Below are positions 11,721-22,200 of a DNA stretch of 64,000 bases, piece by piece (position 1 is the first letter of the stretch; each line of letters starts with the position of its first letter). This DNA comes from Lichenostomus cassidix (taxonomy: Eukaryota; Chordata; Aves; Passeriformes; Meliphagidae): the NCBI GenBank assembly GCA_008360975.2, contig CM039182.1:81065405-81129404 (forward strand). Reading direction: 5' to 3'. The translations under genes were made by a program, and so were the position numbers. The notes beneath the pieces are model-generated. The model searched no databases and was not told the DNA's origin. It saw only the letters and a program-made list of their open reading frames with translations.

Positions 11721-12229
11721 TCTTAATTCACTAGGAAAAATTCTGCAGTACATACTACAAATATTCTGCAGTATAACAAAATATTTTCAACTATGTATTT
11801 ATGGTCACTGGCCACTGTAGGAGAAAAGATTCCAGCCTAATTATGCATTTTGATTTATCCTGAAGTGACACCGCTAATACTTCAGTTTGATAGAACTGAT
11901 AAGGAACCAGACCAGAGTGGATGGATAAAAAGGAAAAACGTAAGTGAATCAAAGCAATAGAAAAATGAAAAATAAGTCAGATCCCAAAATGGAGAACAGA
12001 GAAGGATGAAAAAGGAACAGCAGAGAAATAATGGAGAAAACAAATGGAATAAAATACAGCAAAGGATACAAGTATCTTTCAACACCCTGACCAGAACAAA
12101 TGTAGAGAAGTACTGCTGGGGTAAATAGGAGAACACATGCATGTATTACAGGAAAGGGCAAAACAAAAATTAAAAAATTTAGTTTCACAAATCTAACAGA
12201 AAATTGAGTAGAGCTATGACTGCTCTACA

Positions 12230-12450
12230 CAAATATGTTTACATAGATCAGGAGTATAAGCTGAAGGTAAACATCCTGAGAATGAATAGGTGTAAGTTGG
12301 CCATGAATAGATCAGGAATGGAAATTCTGTCAGCAGAGCAGTGAGGCTCTGAAAACAGCCTTTCAGTTGGAATAGTTGGTGCTATTTCCAAAACTGTGAT
12401 AAAATACAGCAACATGTGAAAACAGGAGACTAGAATCTACGAACTCATAG
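12230..12450 (+). mobile_element. Ancient CR1/L3-like LINE 3' fragment
   Basis: The stretch GGTGTAAGTTGGCCATGAAT (12289-12308), followed by GGAATGGAAATTCTGTCAGC and a GAACAGCCTTTC-like block near 12352, parallels the 3' coding end of old CR1/L3 elements (ATGAATAGGTT...GGAAATTAGAAGAAGGTTT...GAACAGCCTTCC). Both the order and the orientation fit. It may be part of the same insertion as the fragment ending near 11720, with intervening decay. Confidence 0.45.
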
Positions 12451-14257
12451 CCCATTACAGTTCTAGGTCCCATGCTTAATATGCTAGAAAAATGTTTAAG
12501 GGAGAGCAAGTCAGATTTGCCTCAATTTTTTTATATGATGAGTTTATGCATCCCTCTACCTCATAACAAATAGATTCATACAGCACAGAGCTTGCAGAGG
12601 ACATTCAGTTACCTAGTTTGGTGTCCTGTAGTCACAGGCCATTACATTTCCTTCAGCTAACTCCCTCTTGAGTGAAATAAAATTTCTTAGCCCAAAACAC
12701 ATTTTCTAGGTAGCTATCTGAGTTCAGTTCAAGGAATTTAAAAGACTGGAAGTGCAGTGCTGCCTTCAGAATTTGTCCCTTTGGATGACCATCTGCACAG
12801 TTAAACTTATTTATGGAATATATCTAATTCGAGCTTCCTTACCTTTAGGTTTTTACTGTACTGTTCTCCATGAGGTTAAAAATCATCTTGGAAACTAATA
12901 TTTTCTGCCTCTTCAAGTATTTATACAATACAACTAAGTTAACTGAAATCTTCTGGAAAAGATAAAAAAGTCTGAGCTAAGCCATTTGTTGTAAGTTATT
13001 TCCTCTAACCCACAAATACTGCTTGTGTATCTCTTAATTTTTGCTATTTTTTCAGCACTCTTAGTGAAATATAGATAGCAGATTTATTTGTACAAGCCTT
13101 CTGTGCTGGAGTTCATATTTTGGAATTATAGGTCTTTCAAATACAGGTATACTGAAAAGTTATGTATTATTAATCTACAAGATTTGGCAAAAGACTGTTA
13201 TATCAATGTATCCTTGTTATATGCATCTGTTTTCCTGGCTCAGTGAGTGATGATTTTTGGAGAAAACACTGAAAAGATGAGGGGAATTGCTGTGAATTAT
13301 AAATGAAGTACATTCACCTGTGGAAATTTCCACATTCAAGAGGCTTAAAAAGCCATGCACAATGAGAGGTCAAATACAAGACATAGATACTGGAAACAAA
13401 GCAAACTATGATGAAGACCTGACAAACCTGTATTAGCATCAGAGTCCAATACTCTGACCAATTTGTATTAGCTATTCCACACGTGGAGGATTTGAAGTTT
13501 AAAATCAGATTTACTGATTTGAATCTCTTTTGACATTACATGGAAATTTGATTTTTCAAGGTGACAGCAACACGCTTTAATCACAACACAAGTACAAATA
13601 ATCAGAGTATACAGCTGGAATAAATAGCTGAATCACAGAACTATCATTCTCAATAATATGCTTGCTATCCTCAGATGCTGGCAAGGTATATATGGCAAGA
13701 ATGCAGATCACATGTCACTCGCATCAAAGTCTTTTTTCTTTGTTGTGCAGTTTTTATACTCTGTGTTGGTCACACTCTGTGTTGTGTTCTCTATTACAAG
13801 CTGTGTAACTATTTCTGCTTTTTTAATTAAGTGATGGACAGAAGAGTGGTTGATACAGTCACAGTTGACCACCTCTGCATCCCAAAATCTAGTCATCACT
13901 AGCTAATTAAATAATCTCTTAAAAACAGCTGAATTGCATGTTCAGATCAAAACTTGGACCTGAGGTGATGGCAGATGGACAGGAGTCAAAATGCTGGCCT
14001 TGTGGGATAAAAACATTAATTCAATCAAGAAAAGTAAAAGGTAGGGGATTACCTAAGGTAGCCTCCTGTCCAAAGTAAAAGAATATCTTTCATATTCATG
14101 CTGTGCAGAGGCAAGTCATCTCAGAGTTCTTTTCTCATGCAGCCAAGGATTGTGTTATCCTAAATTGTCACTTTACAACATGGGAGTTAACAGTAAGTTG
14201 TCCATCAGTTGTGCTCCTTAAATTTTTTCTGATGACACTGCTTTCCAAGCTACTACC
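12451..14257. other. Unique sequence, no gene seen
   Basis: No clear transposon end, array or exon. Open frames are short and low in coding character. Confidence 0.45.
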
Positions 14258-14400
14258 TTCCATTTTGGCTCAGTGGGTCAGAGCATGGTGCTAATAAGAG
14301 GGTTGGGAGTTCAATCTATATATGGACCATTCACTTAAGAGCTGGACTCGATCATCCTTCTGGGTTCCTTCCAACTCAGGCTCTTCTGTTACTCATTTCT
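14258..14400 (+). mobile_element. tRNA-Ile-derived SINE, TguSINE1-like
   Basis: The 5' part is a decayed tRNA-Ile gene: an A-box region GGCTCAGTGGGTCAGAGC at 14267-14284, the anticodon stem-loop TGGTGCTAATAAG with anticodon AAT at 14293-14295, and a B-box-like GGGAGTTCAATCT near 14306-14318. It is followed by a CR1-type tail (GAGCTGGACTCGATCATCCT, then TCTGGGTTCCTTCCAACTCAGG), the part by which CR1 reverse transcriptase would recognise it. This tRNA-Ile head plus CR1 tail is the structure of TguSINE1, described from zebra finch and relatives. Pol III internal promoter elements are mutated and the copy is not expected to be active. It is not a functional tRNA, because the acceptor stem does not pair. 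Confidence 0.85.
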
Positions 14401-17400
14401 GATTTGTTCAGACAGTCTTAATTAACATACTGGTTATCTTAAAAGATATATAGAGTAATTCAATTTTTTCTTTCTGGAAAGTTGCTTTCCAACAGACCCT
14501 CTGACTAAAGATAGATATTGCACTCCAGAACAGCTTCTCTGTCTGTTGTGGAAGGGATCATCCAGGAGCTCCAAGTGTCACCTAACTCAGCCACAAGGAG
14601 TTCCAATGTCATTGAAAGCTGCACCAAATTGTGTCAGACTTCCATTTCATGATCCAACAGAGCAAAAGGACACTTATCTTTGTCTGGTAACAGGAAATTT
14701 GAGCCTTTATGTAAAATTTGCTATGTCACAATAGCCAAGATTGGTATAAACAGGCAAGACAGAAAAGGTTTGACTGCTAGAAGTGGCTCTGGTTTGAAAG
14801 TTAAAAACAAAGCAATGAGAAGATGAAGAAGAAGGTTCTAGGATAATTGAAAAAATATAACCCTCAAAATGTATATTTTTAGATTATAGGACTGCTGAAA
14901 AAGGAACATTCTGGAAGAATGGTAAAAATTTCAACAGAAGCAGGACCGGAAGTACTGGCAGATGACATTTCTGTGATTCTCTTCAATATATTAATGTAAG
15001 ACGTGACTGTATTATATATAAACTGGAATACAACAAAACCAGGTGTCTCCAAGTTTAGAAAGCATATTGGACATATAAGACATTGGGAATATTTTTGGAG
15101 AACTTCACATTCCAATTTACTTAAATGTGTTGCAGAGTTATTACCAAAGCATATGACTTTATTTTAAAGAGTTTTTTTTTTCTTCATCCTGCGGTATTTT
15201 TTATTTGTTGCTCAAATAAAATAATAAAATCAAATAGGAAATATTGGCTGAAAAATTGATAAAAACTTGTCTATGGAAGAATATCACATGGTAAAATAGA
15301 AACTCAGCCTAAGGAATTTTGAAATGTGTTTTTCTCTGAATATGTGACCATGGATATAGATGAAATCCATATACCAGATGTTCAGTTTAAAAAAATCAAA
15401 AACCTCCTTGAGGTTGATTCTATTTCTGCTTCAGTAAATATGTGGATTTTCTTTACTTGAATTGGGAGAGATAGCTAAAAAATTCCTAAACACAGTAAAT
15501 TAAACTATATGAATCAAAAAACTAGCTTGTATACATACAAAACTTAGAAGTAAAATGGCTAGACTGCGAAAGAGTTCCTTTTTAGTGTGCACCTTTAGAT
15601 GCCCTAGGAATTTTAGCATTTTTCAAAGTATGCACCTTGCTCACTCACTGAATATAAAATTTGCTGAATGGGAACTTGCCTAAAACTATTACATCAGGCT
15701 CAAAAGGGTATTATTAGTCTGTTGTGAAACAACCTTCACAGGAGAAATGCAGTTTTCAGTGATTTGTTTCGTGTATTTAACAAGAGAGTAGGTAGAGATC
15801 TGCTCTTACAATATACAGTGGTTTTTTGAAAGCACAGCAATATTGAGCAGTCTGGATTGTTCAGAGAGAATCAGCAGTATCTCAACATTTCAAGGTTGAA
15901 ATCATCATGCAAAGATACAAGATCAAAAAAAAGAGAAAGAAAAACAAACAGTGTTAATCAGGACGTACAGTCTAGTTGGGACCTGACTGGGAATTATCAA
16001 GTCATCAAATAGAGTTTTCAGGGTAGCTGATATTGGCTGGAGCTGGTGTGAAACAGCAACTCAGCAGCAACTACTTTCCATCAAGAGAACTCTTCACCTC
16101 CTGTCTGGCCAGCAAAGACATCTTCAGCCACCTCACTGGGATGATGAGCATGCTTAGCCTAATAGCTCTGTGCCCACAAATGGACTTGCAGGGATTGGGC
16201 ACCTAAATGCCACCTTTCCTCCTGCTTCTTTTCTCTTGCCCTCCAGGAGCAAAATTTTTGTGATACAATCAAACATTTAGAGCTACAGTTCCTGTTTGTT
16301 AGAGGCTCTCCCATTGGAAGCTGAAGGATGTTGCTGATTTCTGCACTGGGGAGGTGAGAAAGGTGTAGAAGGATCATTATAACCTTTAAGTTCTCTTCAA
16401 GAACTTGACTATACAGGTAATTAAGAACATCCCAAGGGAGATGGGTTGCTGCAGGAAACCCCAAGGAAAGCACAGAGCATCCAAAGACCAGCATGTTATT
16501 TAGAATCAGCTTCCACATGAAATGGGACAAGTGGATCAAAGTCAAGGATGGGTTTCAAGTCCACCTTTGCCTTGTTCAGAAGACTATCATATACCATAAT
16601 TCTGGGTGTCTTCAGGTTTCTGTGAAGGCCATGACTAGTATTGTCCAAAATCTGTTGTATGAAGTCTTTCTTTCATCCTTGTAGTCCTTTCAATCATACA
16701 AAAATGCAGTTTTTCTCCTCCTCACTGCCATAAATTTTCAGCTTACCACTTATAATTCTGCCTTGACTCATATCTCTGAGTGGGAGTAGATATGAGTCAC
16801 ATTAATCCATTGTATCCGCCACATCCAGCTTTATGAACTTCTCAGAACCTGTGCCTGGTGCCAATCTGTGTCACTTTGGGTGCCTGAACAAACGAAGGTA
16901 GTGCATTCATGTCATCCCCTTGGTGCGCAGCAGTCGACAGCATGCTGTTTGCACAAGCAGAACTCTTGCCCGTCAGGGCTGTCAGCCCTGTCACTGGAGC
17001 AGATCTCTTTCAGGACTCTGAACCCCAAGGGTGTTAGTGCAAGTATTTCTTCCTCATCTTAAGGAAAGATTCTGCCTGATTAACCACTGTGTACAGCCTG
17101 AATCTGATTCTACTGCACTAAACTGTGCAAACATACTTGTGTTGAAACAGTTAAACAAAAACTCTGAAAGGCCATAAACCTTAGAAAATTGTCCTGTTGG
17201 CTGTTTCTGCCTGGGACAGAATTCAGTCTAACAAACTACAGAAGCCAAATACATAAAAGTGAAGAATACACAGTTATACACTAGGAAACAAAGTATTTAG
17301 GACCATTTTGTGACATTCTTTGAATAGAAATGTAAGTGGAGGATAGGAAAAAAAAAACAACAAACAAAAGAAGCATTAATAAATGCTTTTATATTTCCTA

Positions 17401-19399
17401 AAGCTTCATAAAAAAGTGAAAATCTGCTTCTTCTCTGTGTGAAATTAATGTTATTTTTTGAGTTCTGATAATCCACTGGGAAGTGGTAGGGAAATATTTT
17501 GATGTTTAGGAAATAGCTTCTTTCACCTGAAATGAAATAGTTTTTTTTAATTCTGAACATGCTTTGATATGGAAAGCAGTGGAAAGAAATTAATAAGCAA
17601 AATAATTTTAGATCAAATCAACTAAACATTCTGTGGTTTGATTTTTTTTCTTCATTGAATATGCTTAGATACAAAAAAAGTTTCCATTCTTCCCTGGAAA
17701 ACATTAGATAACCCTAGAATGCATCAGAAAGAAATAAACAAGGTAAATTGTATGTTTCAAAGGCATCAGGATACTCATTTGAGATATTAAAGACCCAAAT
17801 TCAAACTGTTGTTTTGAACCAAGTATCTTTGCCAATCAAGATGAGGAGCTTTCTCTTTCAATAGACATGTAGGATATGCTTACATGAATCACTTCACAGC
17901 ACTAACAACAGAAAAGAAAAATTGGAAAACACAAAGGAGGATACAAATAATTTGATTACCAACCTCTGGCTCAGCTGCACTTGAAAAACTACCCTAATCC
18001 AAGCTCTTCTACCCAATTTATTTCAAAAAATATCTTTAAATGGCACCTGGACACGTGGAAAAAAAATAAAATTACCAGGAAAGCTTATGAAAATTAGGCT
18101 TGTGTGGCATTGCTTTGGAGGTATTGGTTACTGAATTGTTAAAAAACCCAAAAAACAAACAACAAAAAAAACCTTCCCAAAACCAAAGAGTGTACTTTAG
18201 TCATAGCTGCAAAAAAATACAATCACCACAAGTTCTGTTTCAAAGTTGAGAACAAAAATGGTAGTAAGTCTTTGGGTAAAATTTCAATTTTAACCTAATC
18301 TTTAATAAGGCAGGTTTCTAACAAACTTCAGGGATTATTTTTACCTTTATGTTTTTTGAAATATGCATCATACTGCCAAAAATTGAAGACATCAGTAACT
18401 CAACACCTGTCTCCTTATGGAAACTGGGCCCCTCACATTGAAATGTTACATCTGTTTTTCACACCATGCAATCGTTTTGCAAATGAAACACATACAAAAT
18501 ACCCAGAGAACAAATACCATTTCAGTGGAATAAAACCTCACCAAAAAAATGCTCTAGAAACTGAAATGTTGCCATGTGAGTAACACCTGGGAAAATTCTC
18601 CATTTGTCATAAACAGACAGTAGAGAAACTAGTAAACTTTGTCATTTACTCAGTGTTCAGATCCTTGACCTCAACCATTTTTAGAACAGCTTGGCATTAA
18701 GTTACAACATTCCTATTACTTTGGTTAGCCAACTCACCTAGATAAAACATATGAGTACAATTAATGTGTAATTTCTTTTCAAATCTACATTTCTTTTATG
18801 AGAATTATTGCTTTTTTAAATTAAAATAATTTCTTGCAAGTGAAGGTGCTATTTGGGTTGTCTCGAGCAATTCAAGTTTCCTGTCTTATTCACTTCTTTT
18901 ACTGACCTTTGCTACACCTCTTTGTACATTATACTTGATGTTTGTCTGCTGATGAAAAAGATTAATAATTTGAAGGAGGTTGGTTTTGCCAGCTCAAGAA
19001 ATCAGATTTTTTTGCTGAGTTAGTTTAATGTATGCTGAATTACTACTTTCACATGCTCACTGGAATCAAGACAAATGAACAGAAGCACATTCTGAGCATT
19101 CATCATTTTTCCAGCAAGCTACAGTCACATGAGAAACTGTTTAGTATGCACAGAGTGGTTACAATTAATTTTAATATATTTGGTTAAGCTTAATAAGTCC
19201 TTTCTTCATAGCAGAGGGTGACTACCTCTTGAATTAAAAAACATTTAAACATACTTAAAAGATGGATGTCAGACATGAAAAGAGTAGACCTTTTATCTTT
19301 GCCTCATAACATCTACAGCAAGTTACAGAAAGGGTTTGTTTGCCCTTGAAAGCATTGCTGTCCCCTCCACCAGGGACAATGCACTCTTAAACTAAAATT
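14401..19399. other. Unique sequence, no named gene
   Basis: Mostly AT-rich unique DNA. The part at about 15,990-17,070 is richer in GC and CpG than its flanks and contains a 128-codon minus-strand open frame (16159-16545) with no recognisable domain; a decayed processed pseudogene is possible but unproved. A-rich simple sequence lies near 17350 and 18140-18180. Confidence 0.35.
16764..16799. promoter_or_regulatory. Inverted repeat carrying two AP-1 (TRE) motifs
   Basis: TGACTCATATCT (16764-16775) and its exact reverse complement AGATATGAGTCA (16788-16799) are separated by 12 bases. Each arm contains a consensus AP-1 site (TGACTCA / TGAGTCA). Whether it is bound or used is unknown. Confidence 0.4.
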
Positions 19400-19630
19400 T
19401 AGAGCACCACTCGATGAACAATGACATATCAAGGGGAGCCCATCCCAGTGTCTAACCATCCTCTGGGTGGAAAACTTTTTCTAATATCTAAAATAAACCT
19501 CCCCTCACACAGCTTCATGAGGTTCTCTCAGGTCCTGTCACTGCTCACCAGAGGGATCAGTGCCTACCCATCAATTGGCAACTTCTCTAAAGCAAGGAGG
19601 AAGCAGAGTGTGGCTCCCAGCCGTTGCTGA
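19400..19630 (-). mobile_element. CR1 LINE 3'-region fragment, minus orientation
   Basis: It contains the complement of the standard avian CR1 3' region: CCATCCCAGTGTCTAACCAT (19440-19459), AAAACTTTTTCTAATATCTA, AATAAACCTCCCCTCACACA and GTCCTGTCACTGCTCACCAG, then a GGGATCAGTGCCTACCC block (19553-19569). The terminal ATTCTATGATT tail is missing, so this copy is truncated at its 3' end or has been broken by a deletion. The frame is lost. Confidence 0.85.
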
Positions 19631-19887
19631 GCTGTAAACTGTACTTTCTTGGGGTAATCACTTTTTTGTATCACACTGTCTCTTTAGCTAATGAAATTAA
19701 TGTATTGTAAGGGAAAAGCAGGACAAAAAATGTGTGACTACTGCATAACATCTACATTGCTATGGCTGTACAGCATCAAGAGAGAACCCTCTACTGTGAT
19801 TTATAAAGCTGTTTACAAACAGATTGAAAAGAAAATGTTTGCAAAATGTGAGACCACAAATGAAAAAATACTGAGAATATTGGAATT

Positions 19888-19888
19888 C

Positions 19889-19936
<48 letters not shown>
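19888..19936. repeat. (ATT)n microsatellite
   Basis: About 16 nearly perfect copies of the trinucleotide TTA/ATT, ending in ACTATCATC. The long Tyr/Ile-run open frames that cross it are artefacts. Confidence 0.97.
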
Positions 19937-19942
<6 letters not shown>

Positions 19943-20984
19943 CTTGTTCTTAGCTACATTCCTGTGGAACTAAAATTTCAGTCTCAATTTCAGTCTCTAC
20001 CCATTACACCATAAACCACTTTAATATCCAGGTGTATATTTCAAAGACAAACATCTGTGTATTGGTATAAATTAGGTCATTATTACACTGATAAAAGTGT
20101 CCAATATTTGAACACCTTAAACAAATCAACATGCCTTTTTTTTTCAGATTTTTTTTGTGACAGAAGAGAAAAAGTCAGACGTTTTCTCTATTTACACTGG
20201 GCTTCCAATTTATTTGGGTGCAAATGGGTCTCCAAACTTGCCAGCTGGGCTTGGAAGTTCCTTCACTTCTTTCACTCACATCGTAGGTTTCCCACAAACA
20301 CTGAATGCAAGATCTAGATACTACTTAGATCTCATTTTCCTCTGCCCTGTCCTACCAATTGCTTCTCTAAACTTCTCTCAACATCCACAGGGATGTAGTG
20401 CTGTGGTAATTCCATGTCAGTTTCCTAGCTCACCACATTGATCCAACAACAAATAAAGCCCTCCAGAGATAAGATCTGTGCAGCATCCAAGGCTGCACAA
20501 AAGTGGGGTTCCCAGAACATAGAGGTTAAGTTAGTCAGATTTATTTGTTATCTATATTCCCTTTTTTTTACTCTATCATTTTATTGGAATCTTACTAAAG
20601 CATCTGTTTTATTCAGTCATTTGTTTCCAGGCCTGTATCTTTGAGCTCAAGAAAGAACCTGCACTGTTTCTCTCACCCCTGTACTGGTGCAGACCGGTTT
20701 CAATCTCTGCTTGAGCATCTGTGAAAATGGCTGCAGAAGGGGGTCATTCTCCAGATCAGTGTTTTTTAGCAATCCTGTTTCCCTCTCCCTTCCATCCTAG
20801 TGTGCAAACAGTGCACAGCAATACCATCCATACTTGTAATTTTTAAAAAACTGACAAATGGTAAAATTTCTGTCATCATTTAGTTTTTCTAGTGATATGA
20901 ATCCTCTATCCAGCCCCATGCTGAAAATAAAGAGGGTCCTTGTTCATTAGGGCTGGCAGTTAAATTTAAGAACACATCTAATCT
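19937..20984. other. Unclassified sequence
   Basis: No gene recognised. The segment near 20,460-20,540 (GTGCAGCATCCAAGGCTGCA at 20477-20496) is somewhat repeat-like, but I cannot assign a family. Confidence 0.35.
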
Positions 20985-22200
20985 TCAGCTAGCTGTTGGA
21001 GGGTGTCTTGCATGGGAGAGAGGAGATTTATGTGCTTTTGCAGTTTGACAGGCTTTAAGATAGCTAGTTCCCCAAGACTTAGTCCCGTTCGCAAGATTCT
21101 TTGATATCTGGCCGATTTGTCTAAAAATACCATTTATTTGACACAGAACATAACAAACATACAAACATAGAACAGATTGACACACATAGACACACAATGA
21201 ATACATAATTGCAACACTATGGTAGCTAAAAATGCAATTATGGGGTAAAACCTTGCTTGAACTATAAAAATAGTTAAAAACGCAAGAAATGCTTGCTTGA
21301 ACGATAATGCAAGTTAAGAAATGCTTGCTTGAGCTAGCTGAAATGCAAGTTAAGAAAGGTACCTATAAGTTAGCCGGAATAATACAATTTAGGAAATTCA
21401 ATGATCTCACCAAATCCAGTTTTGGAGCTGGGGATACATCAGCGTCCTCACTCAATCCCTCGGGAAGTAACCGCAAAGCCTGCGTCCAAGCTTAGGGGAG
21501 AGACTTTTCTCCACGCTCCGATATCCATGTAGAAAAGCTTCTGATTTTACTGAGTTTTTCGTGGTGTTTTATAGGGAAAAGAGTGTGTATTTGCGGTCAC
21601 CTGAAAATTCTTCACATTCTCTCAGTGTCTCGCTCTGAGTTCCAGACGCCAGCACTGATAGTCAGGATTAAGCCATTGACTTAATCTGAGCCATCGATCT
21701 TGGCTAGCAATCAGGGAGAGAGAGAAGGGGGGGGGGGGTGTCTGTCCTGCCACAGAGGGTTCTCCTTTTTATGATGAAAATAAACACTTCAATTCAGCTC
21801 CGCTTGTGCCTGGCTGTGTATCCCACTGGTCCAGATCCTGATCCCTGGGACTAATTTCTCAGGTTCACCTCAGAGCTACCTCATCACCATGGGCTTATAT
21901 GATGATCATGGCCATGGTTACCATCACTTAACCTGATCCTGACTTCAGTTCACAGCTCAACCTCGGACTTGCCTTTTCCCCATGGTCTCACCTAGTTATC
22001 TGGACCTTTGACATGACCTGATCAGCTTTCTCAGGTCAGTCCTGCCTGTCTTGGGGTGCTGAGGCTGAGCCTCAGCTATCAAGGTCTCTGTCCTGCCCTA
22101 ATACCATGTTTGGGTCACGATCTTTTGGAGAGCAGCTGGGTCTTTCTGCTCCCCTAACTCACAGTGTGGCAGTTGTGCAGCTGTGTACTGCTTTGTTTGA
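20985..22200 (-). mobile_element. LTR-like composite, probably endogenous retrovirus remnant
   Basis: A block richer in GC and CpG than its flanks, with promoter-like and polyadenylation-like signals on the minus strand: a TATA-like CTATAAAA (complement of 21567-21574) and AATAAA (complement of 21133-21138). Between them lie about three imperfect direct repeats of 32-40 bases (21252-21356). A G12 run is at 21727-21738. An AATAAA also occurs on the plus strand near 21779, so more than one element may be joined here and the orientation is uncertain. No gag, pol or env homology is visible and no terminal repeats or target-site duplication were found by eye. The alternative is a non-LTR composite or an unrelated CpG-bearing segment. 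Confidence 0.4.
21252..21356. repeat. Imperfect 32-40 bp direct repeats inside LTR-like block
   Basis: CTTGCTTGAAC or CTTGCTTGAG recurs at 21252, 21292 and 21324, and ATGCAAGTTAAGAAA occurs at about 21307 and 21343, giving about three degenerate units. This is typical of duplicated U3 enhancer-like units, but is not proof of one. Confidence 0.7.

Noticed and set aside
14267..14340. Functional tRNA-Ile gene
   Set aside because: The acceptor stem does not pair, the T-arm is mutated, and a CR1-like tail follows. It is the head of a SINE.
16159..16545. 128-codon minus-strand open frame as a gene
   Set aside because: No family recognised and no exon boundaries. Kept only as a possible pseudogene observation.
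19691..20014. Open frame with a long Tyr run
   Set aside because: It is the translation of the (ATT)n microsatellite.
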